A stretch of DNA of 64,000 nt, from assembly GCA_043228905.1 (NCBI GenBank), contig JBHGNT010000012.1, forward strand, positions 19,158,001 through 19,222,000, in the 5' to 3' direction. Origin of the DNA: Azolla caroliniana (lineage: Eukaryota > Polypodiophyta). Below the pieces are notes generated by a model. It worked only from the letters and a program-made list of their open reading frames with translations. It had not been told where the DNA came from and did no database searches. Shown here piece after piece: positions 1-10,221 of the stretch (positions are counted from its first letter, which is position 1; each line of letters begins with the position of its first letter). Position numbers and translations under genes: made by a program.

Positions 1-409
1 GAAATCTCTGTCCAAAAGTGGTTGTCTTTATGGATGATGTAACGACCTTCCCTTGTGCTATAAAAGGGGAAGATGAAGATTGATTTAGGGATTGACGGTT
101 TAGGAGGACGAAGTGTTGTCGGTTTGAGTGTCGAGCTCTCTCTCTTCTCTCTCTCCGTCTTGTGCTCTGTACTGACTCTAGGAAGAAGGTGAAGCCTTTG
201 CTCGCACAGGAAGCCCGTGACCTCTTGACCAAAGGTTCACCGTCTTGAGTTTCTGTGTGTTTGCGTGTTTTGAGAGCGCGTAGCTTTGATACTAGCTAGG
301 TCCGATTGTATTCCACTTTGTGTAATCTATTTTGTTTCATTGTATTCGATTTGTCTCTTTGTGTTGCGTACACGTTCCATTCTGTCTTCGTCTATTGTTC
401 GCGTTTACA
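1..409 (+). repeat. GypA-family LTR, 3' portion (5' end lies outside window)
   Basis: LTR promoter and downstream part of a Ty3-like element reading rightwards. A TATA box (TATAAAA, 59-65) sits in a core, about 36-70, that recurs at 10905-10940 and, inverted, at 26585-26625: TGTAAC, a pyrimidine/G-rich stretch, then GCTATAAAAGG. A pyrimidine-rich transcribed part follows. The LTR end is placed at ..TTTACA (409) by comparison with the solo LTR ending ..TTACA at 11340. The expected TGTCGTG start falls left of base 1. Confidence 0.6.
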
Positions 410-648
410 CGAATCACGAACCCACAAGTTTGTTGCTCGTTATCCATCGACCGGTCTAGAGCAAAACACATATCTGATCCTACACTCACATTTTCCGGCA
501 TCTGGAAACCGATTCGGATCGGGTACATGACCGTTAACCCGGTCTGTCGAGTATATCTGAAGGACCTTCCTACTCCCACCGGCTTCTTGATCTGAGACCC
601 CCGTTGTCCTATCCCGTTTCGACACATCCACACGAAATACCGCGAGAA
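410..648 (+). pseudogene. GypA gag N-terminus, decayed
   Basis: The region just after the LTR translates with stops into a protein resembling the start of the minus-strand gag at 26256-25942. The clearest match is a Leu-Leu-Asp-Leu-Arg-Pro-Pro stretch followed by Ser-x-His-Pro-His-Glu-Ile near 590-645, aligning with a Val-Arg-Asp-Pro-Gly-Gly to His-Ile-Leu-Met-Asp-Phe stretch there. The fragment ends abruptly where minus-strand copia RNase H sequence begins (about 645). Similarity is by eye; the frame is broken. Confidence 0.45.
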
Positions 649-761
649 TGCGCTTCCAAACATAGTGATAATGAACCTCGATGTGTTTCATTCGGGCATG
701 GAAGACCAGGTTTTGAGCTAGTTGTATGCTACTTTGATTGTTGTAGTAGATACGTATCGGC
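645..761 (-). pseudogene. Copia1 RNase H, C-terminal fragment
   Basis: Minus-strand translation gives the conserved copia block around Lys-His-Ile-Glu-Val-His-Tyr-His-Tyr-Val, preceded by a Tyr-Tyr-Asn-Asn-Gln-Ser-Ser stretch (usual form YCDNQSA, so one Asp is replaced by Asn). It continues directly into 5418-5600 once the hAT element and one 8-bp target copy are removed. It ends at about 645, just after the motif corresponding to ERVLA. Confidence 0.85.
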
Positions 762-778
762 TAGTGTTGGGCAAAGTC
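762..778 (+). repeat. hAT left terminal inverted repeat
   Basis: TAGTGTTGGGCAAAGTC, matching the reverse complement of 5393-5409 except the outermost base. Preceded by target copy GTATCGGC. Confidence 0.9.
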
Positions 779-1039
779 CCAAGAACCGGTTGGCTTGGGA
801 CTTTTGTTGTCCAAGGTGGGGGATAGCCGGAATTGATTCCGGCCAGGTTTTCCTACCAACCAAAATCTAGCCGGTTCATATTTTTTAAAGCGGCTATTTA
901 TATAGTTTATGTAAAAAACAAAGGTAAGAAAAAACATACTTTTGTATTCTTCTTTAGTCTTTCCCCCTTTTTCCCCCCTTTTTGTGTTTTACTTTCCCCC
1001 TCGTTTTGTTTTTCTCCCTCTCTATCATCTGATTTCCTG

Positions 1040-1460
1040 CTCGCTATTCACTGCTCACAACTCACAACTCATTGCTCATTGCTCATTGCTCATTGCTCAT
1101 TGCTCAGTGCTCGTTCCTCCTTCCTTGTTGTTTGCTAACAACTGCTTGTTACTCATGGCTCATTACTCGTTGATGCTCATCACTGTTCACTGCTCACTGC
1201 CCACTACTCACTGCTTATTACTCGTTCATCGCCACTCACTGACCGCTACTCCTTCCTCGTTGATTGTCACTCGTCACTCACTAATTGCCACTTGTCGCTC
1301 GTTGATTGTTGATCGTCAGTCACTGATTGTCGTTCGTCACTCGCTGCTCATCATTCGTTACTCGCCACTCACCACTCGTTGATTCACATGCGTTACTTAC
1401 CACTCATTGATCGCCGCTCACTAGGAGTTGCTCATTACTCATCACTCATTACTCTCTATT
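1040..1460. repeat. Degenerate CTCATTG-type minisatellite inside the hAT element
   Basis: About 420 bp built from variants of a 6-8 bp unit such as CTCATTG, CTCACTG and CTCGTTGAT. The cleanest tandem run is near 1064-1110. Open frames across it are repeat artefacts rich in His, Ser and Leu. Nothing suggests coding. Confidence 0.8.
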
Positions 1461-3012
1461 TCGAGGTGAGTACACATTTTTTAGTATTAGGGTCTTGTAC
1501 CCTCAATCCATTTTCTCATATAACTATGTGAACTTGCCATTACCTTGTTTATTTTCCTTCTAGATTGTATGTTTTTACTCTACAATATTCATATTAATAA
1601 GTGTCGACTTCGTATATGTACTTTGATGACAATAAGACCTTAAGATCATTCATAAAACGTAACAATAATTAAGAGATTCATTTTACACTACATCACAATG
1701 TAGGCTTTCAATCAAACATTCATGTATGACGTTTTCAATTATCAAGTGATTTCATCACTTCTTAAACGTCTCCTGAACATTCTAAGGCAAGGATGTGGGA
1801 TCATCGCAAAGTATGTGCATTGGAGAAGAGGGTTGAATCTTCACGCTTCTTTTTAGTGGGTGAACATGAAGTTGTGAAGATGTAAGGGAACTAGGTGTGG
1901 AAAGAGATTTGCTCTTCAATTAGACGATTCTGAAATACTATTTACTTATTACAATATAACTAGATGAATCGACAAATTTGAGATGAGAATCAACATGTAT
2001 TTCAAACACATGTAGTGGAGGATAGGTTGAATTATGTACAACAAATTATCTCAACACAAAAAAAGCATGAAAAGATGATGAGAATAGAAAGGAATAAATC
2101 ACAAGGAGGCGTGTATATTGCAATGTTGCATTATTACCTTGCATTTGTATTGCCATGTTGTTTTAATATATACACCACTTTTGTAAAATATGAAGTTGAG
2201 AGCTGATTTGGTACCCAGTAGAGAATGCTACAACATTGAAAAGAATTGTTGAAAGTCTAGTTATTTAACACTCTTATTTATCTTTCATGGATCATTTAAA
2301 TGGTGAAACGTTTCATACTTGTAAATTTTACTCCAAGATTCCTTTCCCAACTTGGGCACATATCTTAACTCCAAAAACAGTTGTTTTTTATCATTTGTTT
2401 CTTGGTAAACATATTATATTCAATCAATTTTATATTCTATTACATCTTATGAGTTCAAACTCAATTATTTATGGGTTCATGAAAAGTCAACGAGCATTAT
2501 TACCTTGCATTTGTATTGTCCTTTTGTTTTAATATATACACTACTTTTTTTATCTTGATCTTTTCCTTCAATATTGTTTGCAATATATTTGTTCCCTCAA
2601 TTTATTTTACATTTACATACATTGATTTGCATGTGTGTGTAAGCTAATGTGAGCCTTCCTCTTTCTTCTTTATTTTTTGATAGATTAGAAGATCCTTAGT
2701 GGACACTTGATCCTTTATTGCCTCGAAATCTTCCATATATCCCAGGTATTTTAATTTGCTTATTCTCTTTGGAAAACATGGATTGTGTATATATGTTTCC
2801 CCTTCTTGTAAATGGAATCCATAGATTATGCTAGTCCAACGTACTCTACATTATTATTACAATGTCCCACAACAAAAATATGAAAGTCAAAGGAAAGCAA
2901 ATTAGCCTCTTTACAATGCCTGGTTTAGGAAAAACTTGTCATCTTCCAATGAAGATGTGTCTCTAGAAATCCTGTAAAGGACCATCAACACTCTCAAGAG
3001 TTACTTCATGAG
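1461..3012. other. AT-rich non-coding interior of the hAT element
   Basis: No recognisable gene. The short frames at 2015-2206 and 2287-2532 have no family signature. The stretch 2860-3012 runs in loosely readable frame toward the transposase and may be a decayed upstream exon. Confidence 0.5.
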
Positions 3013-5050
3013 ATGAATAGAGTTAGTAAGGCCAAACAAAAATTTCAAGAAGATTGGCCTACTAAATTTAAGTGGCTTCAAGAGGATTTGGAAACTGGTC
3101 TTTTATGGTGTAGTTATTGTAGGAGTGGTCCTCATTGTAGGTCTTTATTTGGCAAAATGGGTGCCAAAAATTTTAAGACTTCTACATTAGAAGAACGTGC
3201 AAGAAGTGTGGCCCATCAAGATGCCATTTTGTTACAAGAACAAGACAATAATGGTCTTAAAAAATGTGCATCAAAGAAAAAAGCTAGTGTGGATATAGCA
3301 ATTGAAAAATTGTTTAAATGTGCATATTTTATAGCTAAAGAGGATTTGGCATTTAGAAAAATTGGAAAGCCTCTTAAAATTGTTAAGAGAGTGTGGTGTG
3401 GAAGGCCTTCCACGAATGTACAATGATAATAAGTCTTGTGCAAGCTTTATCTTGCACATTAGCAAGGCTCTTGAAGTCGAGATATATGATAGGTTGAGGA
3501 CAAGTCCTTGGTTTGGGCTTATGGTAGATGAAGCTACCGATGTAAGCGTAACCAAGAACTTGATCCTTTACACCACATTTGTGGAAGGAAGGAAAGTACG
3601 AACCTCTGATTTGGGAGTACTTGAAGTAGAGGATGGTATAGAGAACACAATATCAGAAAACATTTTAGCGTTGTTAAAAAAGTGGAACTTAGATGTTCGA
3701 AAATTGATGGGATTTGAAAGTGATGGAGCATTTATTATGGTAGGTATATCTACATGTGTTGCTACAAGATTGATGTCATATAATCCATTTATTACTTCAT
3801 TACATTGTTGTGCACATCGAACAAACTTGTGTGTGCAAGAGGCTTCAAAGAACATTGAAGTCAAAGAAACATACAAGTAGTTAGATGCCCTTGTGAATTG
3901 GGTGGCTGCACATTTCTCGAGGAGCTCAATGCACCAAGGTGAATTAATTAAGATGCAAGATGCATTAGAATACACACAATTGTGTATACTTGAGATTGTG
4001 AAGACACGATGGCATGGTGCTATCATGAGGGTATGTGATATGTATGAACCCTTGATGAAGACTTTGCAATTCCAAATTGATGCATACAATGTATTCTTAG
4101 GTTTAAGAAACTTCAAAGTAGTGTATATGCTTCACTTTCTTGTAGATGTACTTAAAATCATGTCTACGTTAAGTATAGAATTCCAAAAGGAATATGTGGA
4201 TGTGACATGCATTGGAGGTTTGGCTATGATAGCCATTGGGGAGATAGAAGAACAATTTCTACATCATGTTATGATAGCAATAATTATCTAGTTATTCCAG
4301 AATATGGTAGAGAAAAAGGAATGCTTTCAGTTTTATGAGATGTCACAAAAGGTAATATCTATAAAAGCATCCTCATCGATAGAAGTATTGATGATGTACA
4401 ATTCCAAAATTTGTTTTCTAAGGCATTAATAGAGACAATAAAAAAGAGGCGTCAAGATCTGGTGACTCTTTCCGCATAGAAAATGTTATCACCAATGAAT
4501 ATGTCTACCGGAACTACAAACATTTTAGCATGAAAAACTATGGGTCTTAATGAGTTGAAAACACATGGAAATTTTTATTGCATTCAAAAAATGATAGATG
4601 GGAAAGCGTTTTCTCCCATAATTTGATAATGATAAATTGTATGATGAACATGCAATTTTCAAAAGGCAAGCTACCACGGAATGGCTTGGAAGAGATTTCT
4701 TAGATGTTTGGGGTATGATAAATTGTAATGATGTGTGGCAAGAAAAGCTACTCGAGCTTCTAAAGCTTTCATTGATAGGGTTAATTCAATGTTCTTCTAT
4801 GGTTGTATGTGAGAGAGGCTTTAATCGCCTAAATCTAATAAAAAATAAGTTCAAAAATAAGCTAAAAAGCAATGCGGTTGATGCATTGATATGAATCTCT
4901 ATTCAAGGACCCGCACTAGAAGAACATGACTCCAATGCCGACATTTTGTTGTGGCGAGCAAACAAGGCATATCGTCATATTTTTACAGGAACTTCTCACG
5001 AGCATGATGATGAAATCGAGGACTTCATAGAAGATCATAGATTGAAATTT
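3013..5050 (+). pseudogene. hAT transposase pseudogene, ZNF862-like type
   Basis: The N-terminal part (3013-3426) has a zinc-finger-like Cys-Ser-Tyr-Cys start and an H-x-x-A region (BED/TTF-like). After a frameshift near 3362 the frame gives a RNase H-like catalytic core: Met-Val-Asp-Glu-Ala-Thr-Asp (about 3519), Ser-Asp-Gly-Ala (about 3719) and Leu-His-Cys-Cys-Ala-His-Arg (about 3801). An in-frame TAG at 3878 precedes 3893-4291, which is followed by several stops. The hAT C-terminal dimerisation block, Glu-Arg-Gly-Phe-Asn-Arg with Lys-Asn-Lys, lies at 4637-4894. Several stops and at least one frameshift make it nonfunctional. The catalytic motifs resemble the ZNF862-like hAT group more than typical plant Ac or DUF4371 proteins; that placement is from memory of family patterns. 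Confidence 0.85.
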
Positions 5051-5392
5051 TGTAAATTTGATCTATTTTGTTTTGGAACTTTATATATATTAAATCTAAT
5101 TTGATCTAATATGTTGTTAATGCTAGTTTACAAAGTTTTGAAAAGTGAATTTTCTTCACAAAGTTAGTAAATTTTTTCGTAAATATATATTTTTAGTTTT
5201 TGGAATCCGAAATTTTGTGATTGATTTGATTTGGTGTTGTGCTAGAATTTTATTTATTTATTTGGTATACGCTAAAAAGATAAAGTCAACATGTTTCGGT
5301 TGACATTGTCATTGGTAGGAGCGTGACCGGTTGAAAATTTAAAATTCCGGTTAGGTTCATAAGAAGCTGGAAAGTTTCCGGTAGGGGCTAGA

Positions 5393-5409
5393 GACTTTGC
5401 CCAACACTG
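5393..5409 (-). repeat. hAT right terminal inverted repeat
   Basis: GACTTTGCCCAACACTG, the inverse of the left end, followed by target copy GTATCTTC (5410-5417). Confidence 0.9.
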
Positions 5410-5958
5410 GTATCTTCTTGTCGACCAATTCATTGAAGTCCGTTAGTAGCCGCTTCAACCAAATTGCTTCACAAGTGGCTACAGTCGTGCCCTTGTATTC
5501 CGCTACTACGTTGGACAATGCAACGATTGGTTGTTTTTTGCTACTTCACGAAATTGCTCCGCTTCCAGGTGAGAAGATGAATCTGGATGTCGAACATCGA
5601 TCGGATATATTGCTAGCCCAATCGGGATCGGTGTATCCTTCTAGCCGAATAGTCGCTCCTTCCTTGTAGAAAATTCCACGATACATGGTTCCACTAACAT
5701 ACCGTAAGACTCACTTAGCACAATGCAAATGTGTGTCGTACGTGCTTTGCATAAACTGACTAAGGAGGCCGGCCGGATAGCTCAAGTCGGGTAAAATAAT
5801 AGTTACATAGATGAGACTCCTGATAATTTGCCGATATTGAGTCGGCTCACATGGTGTTCCAGAGTTTGTGTGCAACTTTAGGTTGTGATCAAGGGGAGGC
5901 GAAATTGGCTTGTGGTCAGTCATACTAAACTTGAACAAGAGATTCAATATGTAGTGCT
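5410..5958 (-). pseudogene. Copia1 reverse transcriptase C-terminus and RNase H N-terminus
   Basis: Minus strand. 5947-5711 encodes the copia RT tail: Asn-Leu-Leu-Phe-Lys-Phe, Pro-Thr-Gln-Tyr-Arg-Gln, and Ser-Leu-Ile-Tyr-Val-Thr with Pro-Asp-Leu-Ser-Tyr-Pro. Below it, 5700-5418 encodes the RNase H start with stops and ends in Thr-Cys-Glu-Ala-Ile-Trp-Leu-Lys-Arg before the hAT junction. The upstream half of RT is missing because of a deletion at about 5958. Confidence 0.85.
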
Positions 5959-6905
5959 ACCTCGAGTATGTGCCAAATCTTTCTTTCGACTACTCCATTT
6001 TGTTGGGGTGTGTGTCGGCATGAGAATTGTCTCTGGATGCCTTCACCTGGGAGGTACAAGATGAATTCGTCGGGAGAAGTACTTCTTCCCTCCATCCGAC
6101 CTTAGGCATCAAATGTGCCGACTGGTTTCTTTTTTGGCTTGACTCTTGAGCTTCTGGAAGTGGAAAATCACTTCACTCTTTTTCCTCATCGGAAAGATCC
6201 AAGTGTACCGAGAGTGATCGTTGATAAAGGTGATGTAGTATCGACATCCAGCGATCGTTGGCATTTGAACCGGCCCCCATACATTCAAGTGGACTACGTC
6301 AAGGAGGCCTTTGCTTACATAGCTCTCCTTTGGAAATGGGAGTCGATTTTGTTTCCCGAGTTGGCATGCGTCGCATGCTCGATTGACTTGTTTTGACTCA
6401 AAAGTCAGGAGTCCGATAACTACTCCCTTTGACTGCATAGATCAGAGCCATTGGAGATTGATGTGGCTAATTCTCTTGTGCCACAACTCGATGTTCGTCT
6501 CGGTTTTGAGACCTTTGGCATACATTCCCAATTTTACCTCGTCCGAATCGAGAATAACCATTCGGCCTTCTCTCCGTCCTTTGGCTATGAGTTGGCCATT
6601 CTTTTCTATGAAACAACCCCACTTGTTGAAGCGGACTTGCATGCCTTGCTCCATGATTTGGCCAACCGAGAACAAATTCTTTGTTATTGTGGTAACGTGC
6701 AAGACATTCTTAATGTAGTTGTTGTTGCCCTGGCAGAGAGGGACGTTGCCGATATGCCGAATGGTGTGTGTGGTGTCGTCTCCCGTTTCCACGTAGCCGG
6801 GTTGATCGAGTGTGCGCAAGTAAATAAACCACTCTTCGTGGGATGTCATGTGATTTGAGGCGTCCGAGTCAACGAACCATACTTCTTCTTATGGAGATGC
6901 GCTAG
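5959..6905 (-). pseudogene. Copia1 protease end, GAG-pre-integrase domain and integrase core
   Basis: Minus strand. Near 6870 the protease active site reads Val-Asp-Ser-Asp-Ala-Ser-Asn-His instead of the expected Asp-Ser-Gly. Then come the pre-integrase region (6849-6442) with His-Lys-Arg and Cys-Asp-Ala-Cys-Gln zinc ligands, and the integrase core (6438-6109). The first catalytic Asp is replaced by Asn (His-Leu-Asn-Val-Trp-Gly-Pro). Core sequence to Gln-Gln-Asn-Gly-Val-Val-Glu-Arg-Lys (about 6000) keeps the Glu, then breaks into RT sequence at the deletion. Confidence 0.85.
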
Positions 6906-7866
6906 CCAAACCGGATGTTCACATAATGTTTGTTTTGTGCCTTATGAAGAACATGCCTCCATAGTCTTCAAATTCGGAGTTAGTGGCGTAATTGATGACT
7001 TCTTGACTTGTGGAAGCCGGATCGCTTCTCTTTTTTCTGCACTCCTCTTTGCAGTGGCCGTTCTTACCACAATAATTGCAAGTAACGGGCTTGATTTGCC
7101 AACTATGTTTGCTATGAAGACTTCCCCTTCTTCTGAAGGTTCCTCGAGTATTTCCGTTTGCTTGCCGAAGGGTTGAGTTACTTTCATGATGCCAGCCGAT
7201 TCGACCTCCTCTACCTTGGCCGAACCGACCTCTTCCGCCTCGATCACGTCCTTGACCACCATCCGAATTTGAAAAGAACATTTGTCCTTCCGATGTCTTG
7301 CTCTTTGTTCTCACATGGTTCTCTTCGACCAATAACATGGATTGAAGGTCAAAGAATGAGGGAGGGTTCTCCCTCGCTAAGATTGTTGAACCATTGTGCG
7401 AGGCCACCCAACCACACTTGCACCATCTCATCCTCTTTGATGTTTATGTAGATGGAGGTGAGTGAATCACAAATATTCTTAATTTTGCTCGTGTATTCCG
7501 ATATAGTCATGTCTTTTTGTCAGATGTTGTTCAACTCTTGTTGGAGTTGAAGCTTGTGGGTGATCGTGTTTGCAACGAACATTCGTCTCAAATACTGACA
7601 CACTTCTTCAGGCGTGTTCGCATCACGAATGTGACAGAGCATGTGATCGTGGACACATGTTGCCAAACAATACATCAGGTGATTCTCCCCTTGCTCCCAT
7701 GTTGGGTAGTTGGCGTTTGTGATGTCGGGTTTTTTTCGAGCACGTCGTTGATATAGCTCCAATACCCTTGACCGACTAGGTATTGGTTCATCTTGTACTC
7801 CCAAGATGAGAAATTACTCCGGTCTAGCTTTTCGCTAGGGTGCAAGCTGCCCATTTGTGCATTCAT
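6906..7866 (-). pseudogene. Copia1 gag with zinc knuckle
   Basis: Starts at a Met at 7866 (Met-Asn-Ala-Gln-Met-Gly-Ser) and follows the copia gag pattern: Lys-Leu-Asp-Arg-Ser-Asn-Phe near the start, Gln-Leu-Gln-Gln-Glu-Leu-Asn-Asn mid-protein, and a CCHC knuckle Cys-Asn-Tyr-Cys-Gly-Lys-Asn-Gly-His-x4-Cys near 7080-7040. A frameshift near 7700-7750 and a stop at about 7520 split it into three frames (7866-7675, 7804-7520, 7431-6919). Confidence 0.85.
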
Positions 7867-8022
7867 GTTGGTGTAGTGTCTTCCTTTTGGCTTTTCTTCC
7901 CTCAGTTACGTACTCGTGAAACATAGCGACACTACGGTAGCGTATAGCCGTATTTGTCGTCGGCTTGTCGAACACACAATCGCTATGAATCAAGTGGGCT
8001 TAGTAGATATGCTAAACCACAC

Positions 8023-8034
8023 GCTCTGATACCA
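8023..8034 (-). promoter_or_regulatory. Copia1 primer binding site
   Basis: On the minus strand TGGTATCAGAGC directly abuts the LTR end. It is complementary to the 3' end of initiator Met tRNA, the usual primer of plant copia elements, and fixes both orientation and LTR boundary. Confidence 0.9.
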
Positions 8035-8475
8035 TGTTAATAATTAGATGATTAACAAAGGGTTAATTAGTATCTAATTATGCGAATATTTAATCACGTG
8101 TGTGATTAAGTTGCGGAAGATTATGTGATATGTGTGTGTGAGAAAGAAGGAGAGGAAGTCACACTTGAGTGGAGGATGATTAACGAGTGTAGCACAAGAT
8201 CTCTTACTTATATTAAAAAGACATCATTCAGTTACAAAAATACCCACAATGAGGTATATATACATCTCATGTGCAAAGGTGCACATGTGTGAGGAGAATA
8301 AAAGTACAAGGGTGTAAGTCCTACATTGAATGAGCGCGATAGTGGGGAATCTAAAGATCTCCTACTTAAATACTAGGAAAAAAATCCTTTATAGTCAACA
8401 TTCAAAATAAATTCTATTTATGTAACTACTAAGTTACATGGTTGACTAGACTTAGTTGCGCTTAATATCTCAACA
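8035..8475 (-). repeat. Copia1 5' LTR
   Basis: 441 bp; on the minus strand it runs from TGTTGAGATATTAAG to ..TTATTAACA, so it has the canonical TG..CA ends and lies against the primer site. A TATA-like TATATATAC lies at about 8255-8264 (minus). Its partner LTR is not present in the window. Confidence 0.85.
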
Positions 8476-9195
8476 TGTCCGGTCTTCACTCAGGCCCTCT
8501 CCGACTATCCTCTCGATCTCCCCGAGGGTGTGGTTGAATGAGACCACCTCCACACCGCCGCTTATCAAGTCGTCGGGGTCCAAGGCTCCGCATGCCTTCA
8601 AACGCCTTTCGACTTGCCGTTTTTCTCGGCTGACAATGTCGACTACTCTACAACCTCCTTTTTCGGAGAGACAAAATTTCCTACCTATTATACAAGTGTG
8701 GGGATTCTTCTGGGAGTCTGCATTATCGCGGCCCCACACCTTGATAGCCCTCTCTAAAAATCCTCTCGGCACTCGGTGTCGAGAGAGTCCCGATTCCTCT
8801 CGTGGTTCGGCCGAACCGTCAGAAACTAGACGAAATGCCGAGACCATCCTAGCTCTTAACTCGGGCGTAAGCTGAACCATTGTCCATCACTTTAGTCTCC
8901 ATTTGAATCGCCGTGATATATGGTTCGTTGAGTATAACCGGGTGCGAGGATGTTTCTTGCAAGAAGAAGTGTTGGTCAATCTTGACATCACCGACCTTCA
9001 CCCGAACATTTGGACATGCCCCGTGAAGTTTTTCTGTGGCATGGGTCATGCCACGTATCTTCCATCTGTGCTTGAGGTTGATCGGCTTTTTACCCTTCTT
9101 GTAGAAATCCATGGACATCAACTTGATCTCAGATCCATGGTAGATCAACACTACCACCGACTCCTTAACGTTGCAAATCCGGACCAGCATCTCCG
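8476..9195 (-). pseudogene. Gypsy-type aspartic protease fragment (GypA-like)
   Basis: Minus strand 9190-8849 encodes a retropepsin-like domain beginning Val-Leu-Ile-Tyr-His-Gly-Ser-Glu-Ile (family form L-I-D-H-G-S-E-I, so the catalytic Asp is replaced by Tyr) and ending Gly-Ser-Ala-Tyr-Ala-Arg-Val-Lys-Ser. The following frame (8880-8470) continues as a basic linker that stops at the Copia1 LTR. It is the pol start of a Ty3-like element read toward lower coordinates, probably the same element as the gag at 25294-26256. Confidence 0.65.
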
Positions 9196-10075
9196 TTGTT
9201 GCTCTTGCCCAATGCGGCCTCTATTGGCATATTCTTCCTCTATCACCACTTCGTCAACATGTGCCGCCTTGACCTCAACCGACTTTTCCGCCTCCGGCTC
9301 TGTCGAGAGCTGTTTCCTCTTCACTAGGTCAACGATGTTGTCATGGATTCATTCCTCTAAGACCATTCGTAGGTCTATCGACTTTTCGATTTCCGAGCTC
9401 AATCGGAAGCTCAGGAACTTTCCCTTTTCCTTCTCTTGTTGGCTAGCCGAACTGACATCCTCCTTCCTCAGCCCGTCCCGGGTGTCGTACTGGCGCGAAG
9501 GGCTGGCCCCTCCGGCCTTCCCGACAGGCTTGTCTTCGACCAGCACGCGGCCTCCATGAAGTCGGTTTTCTCCTCAACCGGATCATTCCATCCAGTAACC
9601 TCTCGGACCCGCCTCTCCGCGCGATCCGCCACCGAAGAACCCTTCTAACACCACTGGCCAGAATCTGGCGTCCTTTCCCATCTTGGTGTTCTCCCCTCCG
9701 ACCCGAATACAAGTCGACGCCGAGTAGTGGACGGTCTATGCGTGTCATGCCACAACCTCCTCCATCATCCTTTTCATCCCACCCCAGCCGATGTTTATTT
9801 CCAGTGGCCTCTGCATCTCGCTCGCGTGTACCCGATCATTCCAAAGGTACACCATGTTGTTCTTAAGTGCCTCAGTGAAGTCGGCACAATCTCTCCAAAT
9901 GTGGACAAACTCGTCGCACCACATGCATCTGAGGTCGTTCGGCGGGCGTCGGTCACGCAATTGACCCCGGTCTTCCCTTCGGGCCTATGCAAACTGGAGG
10001 TCACGCACCATCCTAGTCAACTCATCCTAATCGGCACAAAATTTGTGATTGATGTCTCGAAATCGGCATCGTAAT
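9196..10075 (-). pseudogene. Gypsy gag C-terminus with zinc knuckle (GypA-like)
   Basis: Minus strand 9960-9745 carries a CCHC-like knuckle, Cys-Met-Trp-Cys-Asp-x3-His-x-Trp-Arg-Asp-Cys, followed by Asp-Phe-Thr-Glu-Ala-Leu and Arg-Val-His-Ala-Ser-Glu. The charged linker toward the protease (about 9740-9200) is broken by stops. Its upstream boundary with Copia2 is uncertain by several tens of bases (about 10040-10130). Confidence 0.65.
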
Positions 10076-10221
10076 CAAATCGATAGATTCGATTGTTCCA
10101 ACTTGGGAAATTGACTTGACTTGTGTTCGAATTCGACTAGAACAATATCGGGTGAGCCAATCGGCCGCATTCCACCACCATTTGTAGTCAACTCCGAACA
10201 GAATCTAACAAGCCGATGCAG

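Larger units (their letters stand above)
762..5409 (+). mobile_element. hAT-superfamily DNA transposon, complete ends, dead transposase
   Basis: The ends are inverted repeats sharing AGTGTTGGGCAAAGTC (left starts TAGTG at 762; right ends ..CACTG at 5409). They are flanked by 8-bp target copies GTATCGGC (754-761) and GTATCTTC (5410-5417), 6 of 8 identical; 8-bp duplications are diagnostic of hAT. Removing the 4648-bp element reconnects the copia RNase H reading frame on the minus strand, which independently proves insertion. It carries a broken transposase (3013-5050) and a minisatellite (1040-1460). Confidence 0.9.
645..8475 (-). mobile_element. Copia1, Ty1/copia retrotransposon, decayed and interrupted by a hAT element
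   Basis: Order on the minus strand: 5' LTR (8475-8035), primer site for initiator Met tRNA (8034-8023), gag, zinc knuckle, protease, integrase, a deletion, then C-terminal reverse transcriptase and RNase H. The RNase H frame is interrupted by the hAT element at 762-5409. The 3' LTR is absent: RNase H coding stops near 645 and GypA sequence begins, so the element is truncated there. Stops and frameshifts throughout mean it cannot be autonomous. Confidence 0.85.

Noticed and set aside
1-3012. Short frames at 306-663, 833-1382 and 2015-2532
   Set aside because: They lie in LTR, minisatellite or AT-rich hAT interior; composition explains them.
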